Part shown: piece after piece, positions 59,673 to 64,000 of the stretch
How positions within the stretch are numbered: position 1 is the first letter of the stretch
How the letters are laid out: the number at the start of each line of letters is the position of its first letter
Source of the DNA: MGBC120314 sp051877855
GTDB taxonomy: Bacteria > Bacillota > Clostridia > Lachnospirales > Lachnospiraceae
Length of the DNA: 64,000 nt
Assembly (NCBI GenBank): GCA_051877855.1
Contig: JBJEJH010000030.1
Location: 42,866 to 106,865, forward strand
Direction: 5' to 3'
Made by a program: the position numbers and the translations under genes
The notes under the pieces: model-generated
Seen by the model: only the letters and a program-made list of their open reading frames with translations
What the model was told of the DNA's origin: nothing
Databases searched by the model: none

Positions 59673-60388
59673 TGAACAAATATTTAGAGCGTTTATATAA
59701 CGGTATTATCAAGGAAAATCCTACTTTTGTTCTGACACTTGGTATGTGTCCGACATTAGCCGTAACCACATCCGCAGTAAATGGCTGTGGTATGGGACTT
59801 ACCACCACCGTCGTACTGATGATGAGCAACATCATGATTTCCCTGCTTCGTAAAATTATTCCGGATCGAGTGAGAGTTCCGGCATACATTGTTATTGTTG
59901 CTTCCTTTGTAACCATCATGCAGTTTTTGTTAGAGGGATTTGTACCATCACTTTATGAAAGTCTGGGTATTTACATCCCATTGATCGTTGTAAATTGTAT
60001 TATCTTGGGCCGTGCGGAAAGCTATGCTTCCAAGAACCCACCGATTGAATCAGCATTTGACGGAATCGGCATGGGACTTGGATTTACCATCGCAATCACC
60101 ATTCTTGGTGCATTCCGTGAGTTGATTGGTGCAGGTACAATTTTCAATGTACAGGTACTTCCGGCTTCCTTTGAACCGGTGACCATTATGATTCTTGCAC
60201 CGGGGGCATTCTTTGTACTGGCTTGTCTGGTTGCGATCCAGAACAAGATCAAGGCAAAGAAGGGAGTAGAAACCGGCTGTTCCAGGGAAGGCTGTGCAGG
60301 CTGTTCGAATTCCTTGTGCGGCGGAAAACATCTGATGGAAGCACAGGCAGTGGCAGATGCTGTGATTGCTGACAAGAAGGAGGTATAG
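59672..60388 (+). CDS. rnfE: Rnf complex subunit E with Cys-rich tail
   Basis: Integral membrane subunit of 238 residues with six hydrophobic segments, a RnfA homologue. Conserved parts are NGCGMGLTTTVVL near 37, IPLIVVNCIILGRAESYASKNP near 102 and FDGIGMGLGFTIAI near 129. Beyond the last helix (about 190) it carries a C-terminal tail with Cx4Cx2Cx4C (C203, C208, C211, C216) not needed for the normal membrane core; it could bind a metal or cluster. Confidence 0.93.
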   Translation: MNKYLERLYNGIIKENPTFVLTLGMCPTLAVTTSAVNGCGMGLTTTVVLMMSNIMISLLRKIIPDRVRVPAYIVIVASFVTIMQFLLEGFVPSLYESLGIYIPLIVVNCIILGRAESYASKNPPIESAFDGIGMGLGFTIAITILGAFRELIGAGTIFNVQVLPASFEPVTIMILAPGAFFVLACLVAIQNKIKAKKGVETGCSREGCAGCSNSLCGGKHLMEAQAVADAVIADKKEV

Positions 60389-60390
60389 TT

Positions 60391-60966
60391 ATGGGAAATA
60401 TTATTATCATCGCAGTTAGCGCTGCATTAGTTAATAACGTTGTACTCAGCCAGTTCCTTGGTCTATGCCCGTTTTTAGGTGTCTCCAAGAAGACGGAGAC
60501 CGCAGCCGGCATGGGTGTTGCCGTTATGTTCGTGTTAACCATTTCAAGCTTCTTTACCAGCCTGATTTATGATTATATTCTTGTGCCATGCAATATAGCC
60601 TACCTGAACACCATCGTGTTTATTCTGGTTATTGCGGCATTAGTACAGTTTGTGGAAATGTTTTTGAAGAAGTCGATTCCATCGCTTTATAAGGCACTGG
60701 GGGTATATCTGCCTTTGATTACAACCAATTGTGCCGTGCTTGGTATTGCATTGATTAACGTACAGAAGAGTTATAATCTGCTGGAGTCCGTTGTGAATGG
60801 TTTTGCAACATCGGTGGGATTTTTAATCGCCATTGTAATTATGGCCGGAATTCGTGAGCGTATTGATGGAAATGATATTCCGGAAAGCTTTAAGGGAATG
60901 CCGATTGTATTGATTACAGCAGGGCTGATGTCCATTGCTTTCTTTGGATTTTCAGGACTTGTATAG
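60391..60966 (+). CDS. rnfA: Rnf complex subunit A
   Basis: Integral membrane subunit of 191 residues, six hydrophobic segments, pseudo-symmetric to RnfE. Family stretches are NNVVLSQFLGLCPFLGVSKK near 15-34, LVIAALVQFVEMFLKKSIPSLYKALGVYLPLITTNCAVLG near 78 and the final VLITAGLMSIAFFGFSGL. It starts two bases after rnfE. Confidence 0.95.
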   Translation: MGNIIIIAVSAALVNNVVLSQFLGLCPFLGVSKKTETAAGMGVAVMFVLTISSFFTSLIYDYILVPCNIAYLNTIVFILVIAALVQFVEMFLKKSIPSLYKALGVYLPLITTNCAVLGIALINVQKSYNLLESVVNGFATSVGFLIAIVIMAGIRERIDGNDIPESFKGMPIVLITAGLMSIAFFGFSGLV

Positions 60967-60978
60967 GAGGAAGAACAG

Positions 60979-61779
60979 ATGATGGGAATTATAATTGCAG
61001 CTTCCATTGTGGGTGGCGTAGGATTACTTCTTGGTCTCTTCCTTGGTGTGGCAAGTGAGAAATTCAAGGTAGAAGTGGACGAAAGAGAGACAAAGGTCCG
61101 GGCAGAACTTCCGGGCAATAACTGCGGAGGCTGCGGATATCCGGGTTGTGACGGTCTTGCAGCGGCAATCGTTAAAGGAGAAGCACCGGTGAATGCCTGT
61201 CCTGTTGGTGGAGATCCCGTGGCGGCTAAGATTGGTGCCATTATGGGTGCAGAGGTAGGAAATTCAAAGCGAATGACCGCATTTGTACGGTGTAACGGTG
61301 ATTGTGAAAAGTCCAAGAAAGTCTATGAATATGACGGGGTGCTGGATTGTGTCACTGCATCCTTTATGCAGAATGGTGGCGATAAGGCATGTACCTATGG
61401 ATGTCTTGGATATGGATCTTGTAAGAAGGCATGTCCTTTCGGAGCGATTGAGATTGTGGATGGCATTGCCAAAGTGGATGAAGAAAAGTGTAAGGCCTGC
61501 GGAAAATGTGTGGTTACCTGCCCTCGTCAGCTGATTGAGCTTGTTCCATACGATTCCGATATGAGAGTGACCTGTGCTTCCCATGATAAGGGAATGGATG
61601 TAAAGAAGGCATGCAGCGTCGGATGTATCGGTTGTTCCATGTGTCAGAGAAATTGTCCTCTGGATGCAGTAAAGGTAGATAACTTCCTTGCACATATCGA
61701 TTATGACCGATGCGTAGGTTGTGGTCTGTGTGAACGCCAGTGTCCGACAAAGTGTATCACAAGCAATGAGACACGATAA
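60979..61779 (+). CDS. rnfB: Rnf complex subunit B
   Basis: Ferredoxin-docking subunit of 266 residues. An N-terminal helix (about 3-25) is followed by the Fe-S domain NNCGGCGYPGCDGLAAAIVKGEAPVNACPVGG near 47-80 and several 4Fe-4S motifs: CLGYGSCKKACPF near 140, CKACGKCVVTCP near 172, CIGCSMCQRNCP near 219 and CVGCGLCERQCP near 251. It is the entry point for electrons from reduced ferredoxin. Last gene of the operon; a strong terminator follows. Confidence 0.95.
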   Translation: MMGIIIAASIVGGVGLLLGLFLGVASEKFKVEVDERETKVRAELPGNNCGGCGYPGCDGLAAAIVKGEAPVNACPVGGDPVAAKIGAIMGAEVGNSKRMTAFVRCNGDCEKSKKVYEYDGVLDCVTASFMQNGGDKACTYGCLGYGSCKKACPFGAIEIVDGIAKVDEEKCKACGKCVVTCPRQLIELVPYDSDMRVTCASHDKGMDVKKACSVGCIGCSMCQRNCPLDAVKVDNFLAHIDYDRCVGCGLCERQCPTKCITSNETR

Positions 61780-61821
61780 TATATATAACAGAACATTTGT
61801 TTGCAATTCATAGAAATATGT

Positions 61822-61875
61822 GATAAGATACTTATAGGTTCGTGATGCGTTACCTGTAAGTATCTTATTTTTTTT
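61822..61875 (+). terminator. Strong intrinsic terminator of the rnf operon
   Basis: ATAAGATACTTATAGGT (61823-61839) pairs with ACCTGTAAGTATCTTAT (61852-61868), 17 pairs with one G-U, then eight T. Confidence 0.95.
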
Positions 61876-61942
61876 CAGCTATTCACCAAGGGGCGTATCG
61901 GAAGGACGTGTTTCATTACTTTTAAATATAGGAGACTGGGTG

Positions 61943-62557
61943 ATGATTTCATTTATTCATGGAGAATTAGCAGAGATTATTGATGATGTTGTTGTGATTG
62001 ATCATAATGGTATAGGATATAATGTGGAGGTGCCCACAAGCATCCTGCCGAAACTTCCGGCAGTGGGAAATCGAATTAAGCTCTATACCTATCTAAGTGT
62101 ACGTGAGGATGCCATGAAGCTCTTTGGTTTTCTGACAAGGGACGATTTGGAGATTTTCAAAATGTTGATCGGCGTCAGTGGAATCGGTCCGAAGGGAGGG
62201 CTTTCCATACTTTCGGTGATGACACCCAATGATCTGCGTCTTGCCGTGATGTCCGGCGATGATAAGGCGATTGCTAAGGCACCGGGTATTGGCAGTAAGA
62301 CGGCCCAGAAGGTTATCATAGAAATGAAGGGTAAGGTCACAATGCCGGATTTTGGAAGTACAGATACCGGTTCATCCATGGTTTCAGGTGATGTTCCCGC
62401 CGGGGATGATCCAAGAGGAGAGGCTATTGCAGCATTGGTTGCATTGGGATATAGTAATTCCGAGGCAGTCCTTGCCGTTAAGAAGGTTGATTACAAGGAA
62501 GGTATGGATTCGGAGGCTGTACTTAAGGCATCCCTTAGGAATTTGACTTTCCTGTAA
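61943..62557 (+). CDS. ruvA: Holliday junction branch migration protein RuvA
   Basis: 204 residues. The N-terminal OB fold (GELAEIIDDVVVIDHNGIGYNVEVP, 6-30) and the two helix-hairpin-helix motifs (LLIGVSGIGPKGGLSIL near 73, APGIGSKTAQKVI near 112) bind junction DNA. The C-terminal domain (AIAALVALGYSNSEAVLAVKKV near 160) contacts RuvB. ATG at 61943 has GGAG eight bases upstream and is preferred to GTG at 61940. Confidence 0.96.
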   Translation: MISFIHGELAEIIDDVVVIDHNGIGYNVEVPTSILPKLPAVGNRIKLYTYLSVREDAMKLFGFLTRDDLEIFKMLIGVSGIGPKGGLSILSVMTPNDLRLAVMSGDDKAIAKAPGIGSKTAQKVIIEMKGKVTMPDFGSTDTGSSMVSGDVPAGDDPRGEAIAALVALGYSNSEAVLAVKKVDYKEGMDSEAVLKASLRNLTFL

Positions 62558-62619
62558 ATGTTGCACGTATGTTTTTTCATTATGGAAGATATTTGTGAAG
62601 AATTGGTAGGTTTGGATAA

Positions 62620-63624
62620 ATGGATAATAATCGTAGAGTGATTACAACCGAATTGACGCAGGAGGATGTGAAGATTGAGAATAATCTTCGACCCCTTTCC
62701 TTAAGGGATTATATCGGTCAGAAGAAAGTCAAGGAGAATCTTGATATTTATATTAAGGCAGCCAAGGCCCGTGGAGAAGCATTGGATCACGTGTTGTTTT
62801 ATGGCCCTCCGGGACTGGGTAAAACCACACTGGCGGGAATTATTGCCAATGAGATGGGGGTGAATCTTAAGGTGACCTCCGGTCCGGCCATTGAGAAACC
62901 CGGTGATATGGCTGCGATCCTGAATGGATTGCAGGAGGGGGATCTTCTTTTTGTTGATGAGATTCATCGTCTCAATCGTCAGGTGGAGGAGGTTCTTTAT
63001 CCGGCGATGGAAGATTATGCCATCGATATTATGATTGGTAAGGGTTCTTCAGCCCGATCGATCCGTCTGGAGTTACCGAAGTTCACCCTGGTGGGTGCAA
63101 CCACGAGAGCGGGTCTTCTAACGGCACCTTTACGGGATCGTTTCGGTGTAGTATCAAAGATGGAGTATTATACAGTGGACGAGCTGAAGCAGATCATCAT
63201 GCGTTCTGCCGGGGTGCTTAAGGTGGAGATCGAGGAAGAAGGCGCTTATGAGCTTGCCAGACGTTCCAGAGGTACGCCTCGTCTTGCCAACCGTCTCCTA
63301 AAGCGTGTCCGTGACTTTGCTGAGGTGAAGTATGAGGGACGTATCACGAAGGAAGTGGCAGAATTCTCTCTGAATCTTCTGGATGTGGATAAGCACGGAC
63401 TGGATAAGAATGACCGCCTGATCCTTCACACGATGATTGAGCGGTTCGGTGGCGGACCGGTGGGAGTGGAGGCAATCGCAGCCTCCATGGGCGAAGATCC
63501 GGGTACTTTGGAGGATGTGTATGAGCCATATCTGATTCAGAATGGTTTTATTCTGCGTACTCCCCGGGGACGTGTTGTTTCAGAGATGGGATACGAGCAT
63601 CTGGGAATTACGATGCCAAAATAG
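62620..63624 (+). CDS. ruvB: Holliday junction branch migration ATPase RuvB
   Basis: AAA+ helicase motor of 334 residues. Walker A GPPGLGKTT near 61, Walker B VDEIHRLNRQ near 110, sensor 1 FTLVGATTRAGLL near 145 and the C-terminal winged helix (RFGGGPVGVEAIAASMGEDPGTLEDVYEPYL, near 270-300) are complete. It follows ruvA after 62 bases. A hairpin at 63656-63689 closes the unit. Confidence 0.97.
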   Translation: MDNNRRVITTELTQEDVKIENNLRPLSLRDYIGQKKVKENLDIYIKAAKARGEALDHVLFYGPPGLGKTTLAGIIANEMGVNLKVTSGPAIEKPGDMAAILNGLQEGDLLFVDEIHRLNRQVEEVLYPAMEDYAIDIMIGKGSSARSIRLELPKFTLVGATTRAGLLTAPLRDRFGVVSKMEYYTVDELKQIIMRSAGVLKVEIEEEGAYELARRSRGTPRLANRLLKRVRDFAEVKYEGRITKEVAEFSLNLLDVDKHGLDKNDRLILHTMIERFGGGPVGVEAIAASMGEDPGTLEDVYEPYLIQNGFILRTPRGRVVSEMGYEHLGITMPK

Positions 63625-63655
63625 AATAAAGAAGTGTAATGTATGCTATGAATGG

Positions 63656-63689
63656 GCTGTCACACTGAGAAATCAGTGTGGCAGCTTTT
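63656..63689 (+). terminator. Intrinsic terminator of ruvAB
   Basis: GCTGTCACACTGA (63656-63668) pairs with TCAGTGTGGCAGC (63673-63685), 13 bases with one mismatch-type G-T, then TTTTA. Confidence 0.8.
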
Positions 63690-63863
63690 ATGTCTATAAA
63701 GCAAGTGTATACAAAAGAAGATATTGATGGAGGAATACCTGTTGAAGGAATTTTATATGAAAGATATGGCAATGGAAACTTATGCTACTATTGTTTCTAT
63801 CATGATGGAATGCCTCATGGACAGCGTGTAGAATATTATGAAGGACAATCAAATAAAAAATAG
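63690..63863 (+). pseudogene. MORN-motif remnant or very small MORN protein
   Basis: A frame of 57 residues containing one to two MORN-like repeats (GILYERYGNGNLCYYCFYHDGMPHGQRVEYYEGQ, residues about 20-54). The ATG at 63690 falls directly on the T-run of the ruvB terminator and has no ribosome site, and the GTG at 63678 lies within the terminator stem. It therefore looks like the surviving end of a longer YwqK/MORN-type gene, though a short real gene expressed from elsewhere cannot be excluded. Base composition is more AT-rich than ruvB. Confidence 0.4.
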
Positions 63864-64000
63864 TATGGGATGATAATTATGCAATTTTCGATGCTATAAT
63901 TTCAGAAAAAGACACTTGTTTTCTATGATCATTTCTGCTACACTAATCTCAAAGCAGAATAATTCTTTTTGCAGACGAACGTGTCATTTGTTATGTGTGC
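63864..64000. other. Non-coding end of window, nothing recognised
   Basis: After the MORN-like frame I see no open frame, promoter or terminator of quality. A GACAC (63911) and GTGTC (63981) pair is the only symmetry, too short to interpret. Confidence 0.5.

Noticed and set aside
1..64000. Mobile elements, prophage, CRISPR arrays, tRNA and rRNA genes
   Set aside because: None seen: no transposase or integrase motifs, no regularly spaced direct repeats, no cloverleaf or ribosomal RNA pattern noticed while reading. A dedicated tRNA scan could still find one I missed.

Overview
The window looks like a chromosomal segment of an anaerobic Firmicute of the Clostridia, most likely a gut member of the Lachnospiraceae. 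This is inferred from several things together: a complete rnfCDGEAB operon, a biotin-dependent Na+ decarboxylase cluster, an uninterrupted sporulation sigma-K gene, a DUF6465-type protein, IreB/RuvX/DUF1292/RNase J gene order, strong GGAGG ribosome sites, and moderately AT-rich DNA. No rRNA, tRNA, CRISPR array, insertion sequence or prophage is visible. The segment reads as core genome, with about 62 genes, nearly all on the + strand; four single genes on the - strand interrupt it.

Layout. 1-4000: end of a metallophosphoesterase gene, then a promoter, a cobalamin riboswitch, an attenuator and a three-gene corrinoid-type ABC importer. 4000-11100: scpA/scpB (chromosome segregation), an M18 aminopeptidase, prmA, rsmE, and a cysteine desulfurase with thiI (tRNA thiolation). 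11100-11400 (-): a Crh-like HPr homologue. 11500-20960: mtaB, ireB, ruvX, DUF1292, RNase J, YlbF, a truncated MltG-like protein, trmR, trhP, sigK and a large M24 aminopeptidase. 21000-23700: a Lys/Ala-rich DUF6465 protein, a lipoprotein and a convergent NodB-type deacetylase. 23800-28700: alanine racemase, a MurL-type epimerase, a MurD2-type ligase, a tRNA-editing domain protein and a small conserved protein. 28750-35650: DAHP synthase (-), deoB/pdp (nucleoside salvage), kduI/kduD (pectin-derived uronate catabolism) and a lipoprotein. 35700-44330: pilB/pilT ATPases, a type II topoisomerase pair and a D,D-carboxypeptidase. 44340-49810: a five-gene Na+-pumping decarboxylase or transcarboxylase operon. 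49840-56650: an RpiR regulator, HI0933-family flavoprotein, cmk, ispH, S1-domain protein, cheR and (-) a YprB-like exonuclease. 56800-61800: rnfCDGEAB. 61900-63690: ruvA/ruvB. The last 310 bases hold a MORN-like remnant and nothing else I can name.

How the genes work together. Energy: Rnf couples ferredoxin:NAD+ electron transfer to ion export, and the decarboxylase operon exports Na+ at the expense of a carboxyl group, so the two could share an ion gradient. Cell wall: alr, murL and murD2 lie back to back and would supply D-Ala and D-Glu through the alternative route known from Xanthomonas, in which L-Glu is ligated first and epimerised afterwards. This is the most unusual biology in the window. 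RNA: prmA, rsmE, the desulfurase with thiI, mtaB and trmR/trhP form a dense set of translation-modification genes next to RNase J and a YlbF-family protein.

Start codons were chosen from visible ribosome sites and promoters. In several genes the longest open frame runs back through a good promoter, so a shorter start is given. All functional calls are by recognition of motifs and family patterns in the translated sequence; no database search was run.
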